Source of the DNA: Portulaca oleracea
Lineage: Eukaryota > Streptophyta > Magnoliopsida > Caryophyllales > Portulacaceae
Assembly: GCA_029582165.1 (NCBI GenBank)
Contig: CM055876.1
Span: 19,318,001-19,382,000, forward strand
Direction of reading: 5' to 3'
Length of the DNA: 64,000 nucleotides
A program made the translations under genes and the position numbers. The notes beneath the pieces were generated by a model. It was not told the origin of the DNA, searched no databases, and saw only the letters and a list, made by a program, of their open reading frames with translations. Shown here one piece after another: positions 1-8,893 of this stretch (positions are counted from its first letter, which is position 1; every line of letters begins with the position of its first letter).

Positions 1-394
1 AGGGTGATTTCGGTGTAGGAATGAAGTGGAAATGAGAGGGGTTTTTATAGGAGGAATTTCGGTTGGGAATTTAGGTCAAAAATGAGGGGGAAAACATGAC
101 CTAATACCGCCGAGTATTATGGGCTTCGGGAGCCCGGCTGCTGGTGGCACGCAACCCTAGGCAGGCGGAAGCGCCTCGGGTCGGGTAGAATCCGCCCCAA
201 TACCTGGCGGTATGACGGGCCGGATCTGCTGTTGGGCCGCTTCTGCCTCGGGCCGCGTGCAGATGCTGGATCAAGTTGATTTTTTTGTTTGGCATTTCAC
301 TTTACTTGGCATTTTTTTCTAAAATAAAATAAAGACAAAATAAAAATAATTACAATAATTACAATAATTACGAGACACTTTTTGGGTGTCTACA
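1..394 (-). repeat. Element 1, 3' LTR (partial)
   Basis: Matches 22304-22666 of the other LTR and ends in the same TGTCTACA (plus strand). It differs by a roughly 24-bp segment near 161-188 that the other LTR lacks and by scattered substitutions, so the element is not very young. It contains two copies of the 16-nt palindrome family (103-118, 199-214). The rest of this LTR lies left of the window. Confidence 0.92.
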
Positions 395-411
395 GTTAGC
401 CCCCACTTTGA
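395..411 (-). other. Polypurine tract of element 1
   Basis: On the minus strand this reads AAAGTGGGGGCT followed by a few bases and then the LTR start TGTAGACACCC. It is the priming site for plus-strand DNA synthesis. Element 2 has an almost identical tract at 63191-63207, which supports both LTR boundaries. Confidence 0.85.
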
Positions 412-467
412 TCGAATCTGAGTAAGGCGATGAACAAAGTATAGTCTGGAGGTCTTCGATCTTCCTT

Positions 468-718
468 GATGTAGTTCGGTCTCTCCCGATGTCGCTGAAA
501 TGTAGCTCAGTCTTTCCCGATGTCGTTGAAATGTAGCTCAGTCTTTCCCGGTGTCGTTGAAATGTAGCTCATTCTTTCCCGATGTCGTTGAAAATGTAGC
601 TCAGTCTTTCCCGATGTCGTTGAAAATGTAGCTCAGTGTTTCCCGATGTCGTTGAAATGTAGTTCAGTCTTTCCCGATGTCGTTGAAAATGTAGCTCAGT
701 CTTTCCCGATGTCGTTGA
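468..718. repeat. Tandem repeat, about 32-bp unit, about 8 copies
   Basis: Repeated blocks of the form gatgtcgttgaaatgtagct plus cagtctttccc follow each other with small changes directly inside the 3' LTR. Short tandem arrays next to the 3' LTR are common in Tat/Ogre elements. No coding sense is apparent. Confidence 0.85.
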
Positions 719-830
719 TTCTTTCGTTGAAGATGATGCAAAATTGAATTGAAATTATTTTCTAAGTTATATAGAAATTATATTTCCATATTTTCTCTTG
801 AAAATAACATATATATTATTTTTTTGTTTT

Positions 831-2213
831 CATTTTTTTTAAATTTATTAAGGGAGTACTAAAACAAACGAAGTTTTAAATTCTCCTCATAATAATTTCC
901 CGGTCAATGCATGTTAGACCGGTCAAGGAGCATTCAATTGGATTTTGGGAGGTTGAGGATAAGCCTTTAAAAGGAAGGGATCTCCACCTTATCCACATAT
1001 CTCAACACTTCACTCTCACTCTCACTCCTCCTCTCTCTTCTTTCTCCCTCTAAACAACCGGATAGCCAGCCCGAGGCTAGCATACCGCCAGGTGTGGCGT
1101 TTCCCGAGCCCTGCTGTCGCCTGTCGACTACCGGCGAGATTAGGAGACCGGGTGACCATACCGCCAGGTACCCACTTCTTCCAGCCTCGGTTTACGCGCA
1201 GCAGACTCGCCGGAGAGAAGTTGAAATCCCGACAATACCGCCAGGTATGTCGTAGCGGGCGTTGTCTCGGGTTTCAGATCTGGAACCTTCTGCCAGAAAA
1301 AGTGCGGCCTCGGTACCCCGCCATACCGCCAGGTATTCCTTTCCGGCCCGGAAATTTCTTGTGTTCGAGTTCGATTTTGGACTGGAGCTGCATGCTTTTT
1401 ATTTCAAATTTTCGGCTCGGGACTTCGAATTTTCAGAGCTTGCATGCTTTTTATTTCCGTTAACTTAGAATTTCGACCTTTGTACCCATACCGCCAGGTA
1501 TTGTCTCGGGTTCAGACCCGAGCTTAACCCAATCTTCTTGCCGGATTCGGGCACCATCGCTGGTATTGTCTCGGGTTCTGACCCGAGCTTGACCCACACC
1601 AATTTTCGGGTCGGATTTCGTACAACCTGGGCTTTGGTCTCGGGTTCGCCCCATACCTGCTTGTATGGTCTCGGGATTTTGATTTCCCCCTTTTTTTCTT
1701 GTGCTTTGCAGTTTGCATTTGACGATGACGCAACCTTTAAAGCCTCGTGGTCATATAGCACCTCATGCCGAGGATTGGGTCCATCACACGTTCTTTGCCA
1801 AAGAATGATTTCCTGAAGGTGGGTTCAACCCGGCGAACCTCACACAATATCCGAACGAACATGTGTGGCTTCGGAGATCGGAAATCCCGGTAAGCCTTTC
1901 ATGTTTGTGAAAAATTAAATGTTCTGCATAACTTTTGGGCTTGATGACTTGCATGCTTGGGCCCAATTATTGTTGTAGCACCCTTTAGCCCAAAATCATG
2001 GTGTTATTAATTTTAGAGTGTAACGTCAGGTTTAGTCATTTTCCCAAGGTTTTTCTCATAAAATTAGAGTATAATCTGAAAATTGCTCAAATTATGTCTC
2101 GTAAGATTTCCATGTATGCATACTTGTGATTTTCTTTGGGCTTGCCGGCTCGTATCCCTAGGCCCAATCGTCGTGCGTTGAGGCCCAAAATTTCTTGTGC
2201 GGTCAAAATTTTA
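831..2213 (+). repeat. Inverted repeat arm A: promoter, leader and exon 1 of the PMD gene
   Basis: This 1.38-kb block is almost identical to the reverse complement of 6146-7530. It holds a TATA-like box, a pyrimidine-rich leader (1003-1050), evenly spaced copies of the element palindrome (1081, 1157, 1234, 1322, 1487), two CTCGGGT..ACCCGAG hairpins (near 1505 and 1570), exon 1 of the PMD gene and the start of its first intron. Arm A carries a TGA at 1806-1808 in exon 1 where arm B has a tryptophan codon. Confidence 0.9.
965..974 (+). promoter_or_regulatory. TATA-like box of the antisense PMD gene
   Basis: CTTTAAAAGG lies about 35-45 bp before a CT-rich leader (from about 1003), the usual arrangement for a plant core promoter. 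An inverted copy of the box lies near 7384-7393 in arm B. Assignment is by position and composition only. Confidence 0.5.
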
Positions 2214-5142
2214 GAGTTTAACGTCAAGATTAATTAATAATCTCGAGGTTTTTCTCATAAAAATCCAATTCTTGTTTTTAGAGTATAATTCGAAAATTTG
2301 TGATTTTCGAATTAAGTCTCGTAAAATAGAATTAAATTAAGGAGTCAGGAATGTGTATATCAATATGAACTTTGACTTGGAAAAAGGTTATTTTACCATG
2401 TCGCTGCCTCTGATTTAATTCGTACGTACGAAGTCTCAGAAACGGGCTTCAAAGACTACCCTTGCGAGTGTAATTTAGAAGGAACATGACCGTATCTTTC
2501 TAAATTTTTCTCGCTTGGTTTTTTTTTTTTTAATTAGCCCCCAGTTTTTGATGGTAGTTCTTTTCGTTTCTTAGGACGATAGCATGAAAACTTGTGGTTC
2601 GATTACCAAGATGATGGCCACTTTGAAAATTCGTGTTGACCTTGTTCGAGATACCTTGGAGCATACTGGTTTTCTCCCTTTTTATCAGTGTTTGGAGGCT
2701 TGGTTGATGCCTCGCTCTCGTCGTCCCAGTAGAGCTCTTGGTGAGCTTTTCTGGGACACCACCAATACATTTCACTTTCGATTTGGCGAGATGGCTGTCA
2801 CCCCTACAGACTTTGTGGTAATTACTGGTTTACCTTGCGGAACCCAACGCTTATACTTCAATCGGGCTTTTAGGAGAGGCACTCCCCAGGCGTTAGAACT
2901 TTTTGGGCCTATGATGGGAGGTCAAGAGTCAAATAGTCCCTTGTGCTATAAGCACTTTCAGGATGCGATTCGTTCTCAAGGCTTCCTGGCCCTTCCATTA
3001 GTTCAACGGATGCGAATTATCCTGGCTTATTTCATTGGTGCATCCTTCTTTGCCAATCCTGGGGACGACGTCCACCTCTTTTGGCTGGAGAACTTAGCGG
3101 ATTTAAACAACATTCGCACTTTAAAATGGGGAGAAGCGGCATATGCTTGTTTCGTACGGGGTCTCCGCATGGGATGCAGGACGAATTTACCGAATAGGGA
3201 GTCCCGATTCTATAACTACGGTCCTTGTTTGTGGAAGGTTTTAGAGGTAACCAAACTCTTAAGACTCTTCTCACTTTTAAGATACCATGATTGTTTTACT
3301 AATTTATTCTAACCCCTACAGGTATGGCTTTATGAATATTTTCCTGCTATAGCCCCTATGACGAGGGCAAATATGAAAGTTATTCCTGCGGCGACCCGGT
3401 ACGTACCCCTTCGCGTTCGGTTTTATTGATTGGATCTCGTTTCACAAATCCTTTTTTTCGACATCAGGAGGATGTGAATTGGAGTCCCTGGGAAGGCCTA
3501 GATGATAGGACTGGTATGAGGATCCAAGCTGATGGTATCACTACATTGAGGATTCTCCTGGAAGGTCCCTATGGCTTTGTCTGGTTCTTGGGTGAGAGAG
3601 TCTCTTCTCAAATCCTAGGTTTCTATGACCCTTGGATTCCTGCAGACCCTCCAGCCGAAATGATGGCCCCTCGATCTTTGAATTTCGAAGACTGGGTAGC
3701 TGCATGTCACGGGACTCCTTGGGGTGTATTGGCTACTCGTTACGACGAAGAGTTCCACGCCGGGGCAGTGGAGTTCTACTTAGATCGTTTGGCTCATCGA
3801 CGCGTACGTCCTGCAACCCTCTCTTTATTCATCTGTTGCTTTTGATGAACTCATCTGTTCTCATTTTCTTTGCAGCTAGTGGATCCCTCCCGGCAGTATC
3901 AGGCCCCAGGTTTTGTCACTTTGGTTGACAGATATCCTGGTCAAGATACAGAGGTTCTAGTGAGTTTTCTTCTTTTTTTTTTCATTTTCTCCGCCAGTTT
4001 TTTTTTTTTATTTGGTGACCTTTTTGCTGACTATCCCCTTGTTTTTTTTTCAGCCTTCTCTTTCGAGCTTTAAGAGGATGTGTCAGCTTTGTGCCTCCTA
4101 CGTAAGACACCTGCGGGGTCGATTTTCCTTTTCGGGCCGTTATCGAGGATCCCCTAGTGATTCAGACTCCAGTCATAACGAGTTTCGATCTTCCGGCACT
4201 GATGAGTCTAGCTCTGAGTCATATTCTCAGGGTGGCGGTGGTGGTTCTGGGTCGCATTCTCAGGGAGGTGGTGGGGGTCATGGTGTAATTCCTCGTCATT
4301 CTAGTGCCGAACGTGGTCCTCCTCCTCGTTTTCCCGAACCTCCTCGCTCTTCGATCGGGGACTTTCGCAATTTTGAGCAGGGCGAATCCTCACGCCGCCG
4401 TGTCATTGTTGGCCAGTCAACTTGGACTGTCAGCACGTCTCATGATGTGCCTTTACAAGAGCGACTCCGTAATATACAAATATCTCGTAGAAGAGGCGGC
4501 GTTCCTACCGATCGTTCCCAGGATGGTAGACAACCCTCTGGGTCGAGTGGTCACGGGGGTCGCAGTTCATCTCATGGTCATTTATTTGGAGGAGGAGATC
4601 TCGGTGCCAGTCATAGTCGGTCCGTTGAACGACAAGACACCGAACTTTTGCAATATTCGGATCATTCGCTCTGTTGGCCATACCAGTCATAGATCGAGCC
4701 ATCATACTGAGCGTCGTACGAGCCGCCAGTCCGGTGAGAGATCTGGTCGGTGTTCTACTGGCTCCCAAGCGACAGGTGGTAATCCTGTCCGATCTGGTGA
4801 TACCGAAGTACTTGGTTCCTGGCAGCTTTCAGTGCGAGGTTATCGGCTCGGGTGATCTGAGAGATGCTTGAGAGTCAAGGTGATACAGAGGTACTTAGGA
4901 GTTTTAGTTCTCCTCGAGATGTTCCCTCTTCATCCTAGTGGCCTCCTATGGATCGTCATGGATCTGCTCAGGGCGGTTTGCCCCCTACTGCTCCGACTGG
5001 TAATGCCTTTGTGGATGCCTTATTTGGCGCTTCTGGTGATCCAACCTGGGGCGGACAATACCCCGGAGGTGGTCCAGTCTTTGGTCCCATCGGCTCAAGC
5101 TCTAGTCGTCATAGCTCTCGCGGCTCCTCTCGCCTTCGTTGA
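1725..5142 (+). pseudogene. Plant mobile domain (PMD) gene, six or more exons, antisense in element 1
   Basis: A spliced gene opposite to the retrotransposon. Exons consistent with GT..AG and phase 0 throughout: 1725-1889, 2575-3246, 3322-3402, 3468-3803, 3876-3959, and from 4054 on. Exon 2 encodes the PMD core, with the hallmark THF-like stretch FHFRFGEMAVTPTDFVVITG and later VLE/VW segments; exon 4 continues the domain (DVNW..FVWFLGER). The tail is Ser/Gly/His-rich with repeated DTEVL-like motifs and ends near 5142. Known PMD proteins of plants (MAIN, MAIL1) are nuclear and act in gene expression and transposon silencing; PMD is also found on transposons. A TGA at 1806 in exon 1 and frame breaks in the tail after 4692 make this copy probably non-functional, unless arm B supplies exon 1. 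The intron at 3403-3467 is short for a plant. Confidence 0.82.
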
Positions 5143-5473
5143 TGTAGGCTTGGTTAAGGATGCAAGATGAGACTTTACATATGTATTATGAGATTTTCTG
5201 CATGCAGTATGAGACTTTACGTATGTAGAGACTCCTATGTTTTATTATGATGTATGTACTAGACTTTGAGACCATGTATGCAAGGAGATTATTATGTACT
5301 TCTATTTTATGACTCAAAATTTACATGCTAAAATGCAAATGCAAGGTGGTGCATGCAGCACCCACTTCCCAAAAATAAAAAAATAACAAAAGAAAATAGA
5401 AAACCCTAAGCGTCGGGATATCAATTTTGTCATTAATTTCGGGACAGGTCAAAATGAAACTTCGGGAACCATC
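5143..5473. other. 3' flank of the PMD gene, no gene seen
   Basis: Short AT-rich stretch with repeated tatgagactttac-like words (5165-5225) and possible poly(A) signals for the upstream gene. I see no coding sequence. Confidence 0.4.
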
Positions 5474-6040
5474 GCCTTCTTTTTTTTTGGAAAATGTGAA
5501 AGGAAAAGGATGAAATAAAAAATAAAGAAAATAAAATAGAATATAAAAAGGTGAAAGAAAAACAAAATAGGAAGAGAAGAAGAGAAAATGAGGCGAGAAA
5601 GAAAATAAATAAATAAATATAAATGTGTAAGAGGATAAAGAAGAGAAGAGAAGAGAAAATGAAGAAAATAAAGGAAAATGATAAAATAAATAAAGAAAAT
5701 AAATGTAGAGGGAATAAAATAAATATGTGATAATAAAGAGAAGAAAAGAAGAGGAAAGAAATAAATAAAAATATGTGAGAATAAATAAAGGAAAGGAAAA
5801 TGAAAGAAAATAAATGTAGAGGGTATAAAATAAATATGTGATAATAAAGAAAAGGAAAGAAAATAAATAAAAATATGTGAGAATAAATAAAGGAGAGGAA
5901 AAGGAAAGAAAATAAATGTAGAGGGAATAAAATAAATATGTGATAATAAAGAGAAGAAAAGAAAAGGAAAGAAAATATGTAAAAATAGATAAAAGATAAG
6001 AAAAGGAAAGAGAGAGAAAATAAAATAAAATAAAATAAAT
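5474..6040. repeat. Purine-only low-complexity tract with about 115-bp repeats
   Basis: Almost pure A/G on the plus strand with occasional T. Blocks containing aaataaatgtagaggg and ataaaataaatatgtgataa recur about three times. Long open frames on the minus strand here (Phe/Leu/Tyr/Ser-rich) are a composition effect. Confidence 0.8.
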
Positions 6041-6145
6041 CGGGCCTCTGATGCAGCATGCCTGCAGGTATCGCGGGCCGGGCCTGTCCGATTCAGCGCC
6101 TCGGTTTCCGTGCCCTGAAAAAAAAAATGCTGCCCCCTGCCTATA

Positions 6146-7530
6146 AAAATTTGACCGCACAAGAAATTTTGGGCCTCAACGCACGACGATTGGGCCTAGG
6201 GATACGAGCCGGCAAGCCCAAAGGAAATCACAAGTATGCATACATGGAAATCTTATGAGACATAATTTGAGCAATTTTCAGATTATACTCTAATTTTATG
6301 AGAAAAACCTTGGGAAAATGACTAAACCTGACGTTACACTCTAAAATTAATAACACCAAGATTTTGGGCCAAAGGGTGCTACAACAATAATTGGGCCCAA
6401 GCATGCAAGTCATCAAGCCCAAAAGTTATGCAGAACATTTAATTTTTCACAAACATGAAAGGCTTACCGGGATTTCCGATCTCCGAAGCCACACATGTTC
6501 GTTCGGATATTGTGTGAGGTTCGCCGGGTTGAACCCACCTTCAGGAAACCATTCTTTGGCAAAGAACGTGTGATGGACCCAATCCTCGGCATGAGGTGCT
6601 ATATGACCACGAGGCTTTAAAGGTTGCGTCATCGTCAAATGCAAACTGCAAAGCACAAGAAAAAAAGGGGGAAATCAAAATCCCGAGACCATACAAGCAG
6701 GTATGGGGCAAACCCGAGACCAAAGCCCAGGTTGTACGAAATCCGACCCGAAAATTGGTGTGGGTCAAGCTCGGGTCAGAACCCGAGACAATACCTGGCA
6801 GTATGGTGCCCGCAGAATTCCGGCAAGACAGTGGGTTAAGCTCGGGTCTGAACCCGAGACAATACCTGGCGGTATGGGTGCGATGTCGCCATTGGCAAGT
6901 TAACGGAAATAAAAAGCATGCAAGCTCTGAAAATTCGAAGTCCCGAGCCGAAAATTTGAAATAAAAAGCATGCAGGTCCAGTCCAAAATCGAACTCGAAC
7001 ACAAGAAATTTCCAGGCCGGAAAGGAATACCTGGCGGTATGGCGGGGTACCGAGGCCACACTTTTTCCGGCAGATGGTTCCAGATCTGAAACCCGAGACA
7101 ACGCCCGCTACGACATACCTGGCGGTATTGTCGAGATTTCAACTTCTCTCCGGCGAGTCTGCTGCGCGAAAACCGAGGCTGGAAGAAGTGGGTACCTGGC
7201 GGTATGGCCACCCGGTCTCCTAATCTCGCCGGTAGTCGACAGACGACAGGAGGGCTCGGGAAACCCCACACCTGGCGGTATGCTAGCCTCGGGCTGGCTG
7301 TTCGGTTGTTTAGAGAGAGAAAGAAGAGAGAGGAGGAATGAGAGTGAAGTGTTGAGATATGTGGATAAGGTGGAGATCCCTTCCTTTTAAAGGCTTATCC
7401 TCAACCTCCCAAAATCCAATTGAATGCTCCTTGACCGGTCTAACATGCATTGACCGGGAAATTATTATGAGGAGAATTTAAAACTTCTTTTGTTTTAATA
7501 CTCCCTTAATAAATTTTTTTAAAAAAAATG
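6146..7530 (-). repeat. Inverted repeat arm B: inverted copy of PMD promoter and exon 1
   Basis: Near-perfect inverted copy of 831-2213. Its exon 1 copy (6632 down to 6468, 165 nt, donor GTAAGC) is open, with tryptophan at the position of the arm A stop. Downstream of the donor on the minus strand lies only the purine tract, so no further exons are evident. A 28-bp direct repeat (6120-6147 and 7521-7548, A8 then TGCTGCCCCCTGCCTATAAA) brackets the arm, suggesting insertion or copy-paste into a sequence that carried the TATA box of the next gene. Confidence 0.9.
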
Positions 7531-7541
7531 CTGCCCCCTGC

Positions 7542-7550
7542 CTATAAATA
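7542..7550 (+). promoter_or_regulatory. TATA box of the DUF7745-like gene in element 1
   Basis: CTATAAATA lies about 190 bp before the ATG at 7743 and overlaps the palindrome AATACCTGGCGGTATT (7547-7562). The same TATA-bearing 28-bp word recurs at 6120-6147. Element 2 has a TATA box in the equivalent place. Confidence 0.5.
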
Positions 7551-7742
7551 CCTGGCGGTATTGTCAACCTAGGCATGTCCAGTTCGGTGCCTAGGTTTTC
7601 GTGCCCATAAATCATTGTTCTGTCTAGCAATACCTGCAGGTATTGTAGGCAGTGTACTGCTGCGGCGAGAGGTCTTCCAAAACTATCCAGTTTTCTGCCT
7701 CGAAAAACGTGCCATTCTACGTCGATTTTCGTGTCGTCATTC

Positions 7743-8523
7743 ATGGCCTTCGAGAAGAAGCTATCGGCATGGTTGAGTGCTCTTTCTAAGAGTGAGAAAA
7801 AGGAACTCCAAAGGTACAATCTTTCCCTTTTTCTGAGCTTGAAACAAGTGGTTTTATTTCTAGACTTCCTCTACGCATGCATTGCACTGTGGGATCCTGT
7901 GATGCATGTTTTTCGCTTCGGGGAGGTTGAGTTGTGTCCTTTGGTTGAAGAATGGGACGCTTTGTTGGGTGTGGATTCTTTAGCTTGGCCTGCACTCCCC
8001 ATACCTCTTGACGATGCACCTTCAAAATTCCAAAATTTACTATGCCTGCCTGAAAAAGGGTTGGGCTTCCTATTGGAGTCACATTCCTGCTATTCAAGCC
8101 CCCAAGGATAAGACACAGGTTGCCACTACCTATGTGACCAAAGCTTTTATCAAGTGGTTGACTGAAAAAGACCCTGAAGAGCGGAAGAAGCTAAGGGAAG
8201 AAGATGAGCAAGGACAACTTTCGGTTTTTGACATGCTTGGTTTTGAGTATAAGAGGTAGGATGCCATGCGAAAGAAGAAGAACGGGGAGGACGCTGTGAG
8301 AAAGCCCCCAGCTCGGCGTATCACCCGAGAACCTACCTTGCCTTCTTTGGTTATTAGAGAGCCTAGGTCTTCTCCTAAAAAGGTTGAACCCAAGCCTTCT
8401 GGGAAAGGAAAAGGAAAAGAGCCTCGAGTCTATAAGGAGAAGCCTAAGAAGAGAGAGCGTTCGCCTCCAAAGGACAAAGATGCTGGTCCTAGCAAGAGAC
8501 CCGAGAAAGAGAAGAAAGATTGA
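7743..8523 (+). pseudogene. DUF7745-like gene, antisense in element 1
   Basis: The frame from ATG 7743 begins MAFEKKLSAWLSALSK and contains WDPVMHVFRFGEVELCPLVE, which resembles the FWDP..FxFG..ELxPTVEE core of the plant DUF7745 family seen in and around retroelements. The frame breaks around 8010-8110; a second frame continues (TKAFIKWLTEKDPEERKKL), meets a TAG at 8257-8259 and ends with a Lys/Arg/Pro-rich basic tail at 8523. The homologue in element 2 (54817 down to 54216) starts with nearly the same residues. Function is not known; the basic tail could bind nucleic acid or be a nuclear signal. Family assignment is from remembered consensus. Confidence 0.65.
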
Positions 8524-8893
8524 ATCTGCTTAAGCCAATAATTATTTTTAATTTGATGCTGAATTAAGTTACAAGTGTGTTCTTGTAATCTTTTAGGACT
8601 ATTATTATTATATTTGAATTTTGTTAGTGATTTATTTCTTAGGAGGAAACTAAAGCAATGTAACGAACTTTATTATTATTAATATGAAATATCAATAATA
8701 TCTGGGAATTTTATTACATCGATTGCCTTCCAACAAAAAGAAAAAGAAAAAAAAATGATATGGGCCGGACCCTCGCGGGTTTCCTACGTATCTACCGAAG
8801 TAGAATCAGGCCTTCGTAGTTCACCTCTCCTTTTTCTAAACATTACTAAGTTTCTGGGCCGTATCCAGTGTCTTAGTTATGTCACTCGAACAC
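8524..8893. other. Spacer between the antisense gene and pol
   Basis: AT-rich convergent spacer between the end of the DUF7745-like gene (plus) and the end of pol (minus). It probably serves as 3' end region for both. No further coding sequence seen. Confidence 0.4.

Noticed and set aside
5321..6162. Long minus-strand open frames rich in Phe, Leu, Ser and Tyr that look like membrane proteins
   Set aside because: They arise from a polypurine low-complexity tract; several frames are open at once and no family pattern is present.
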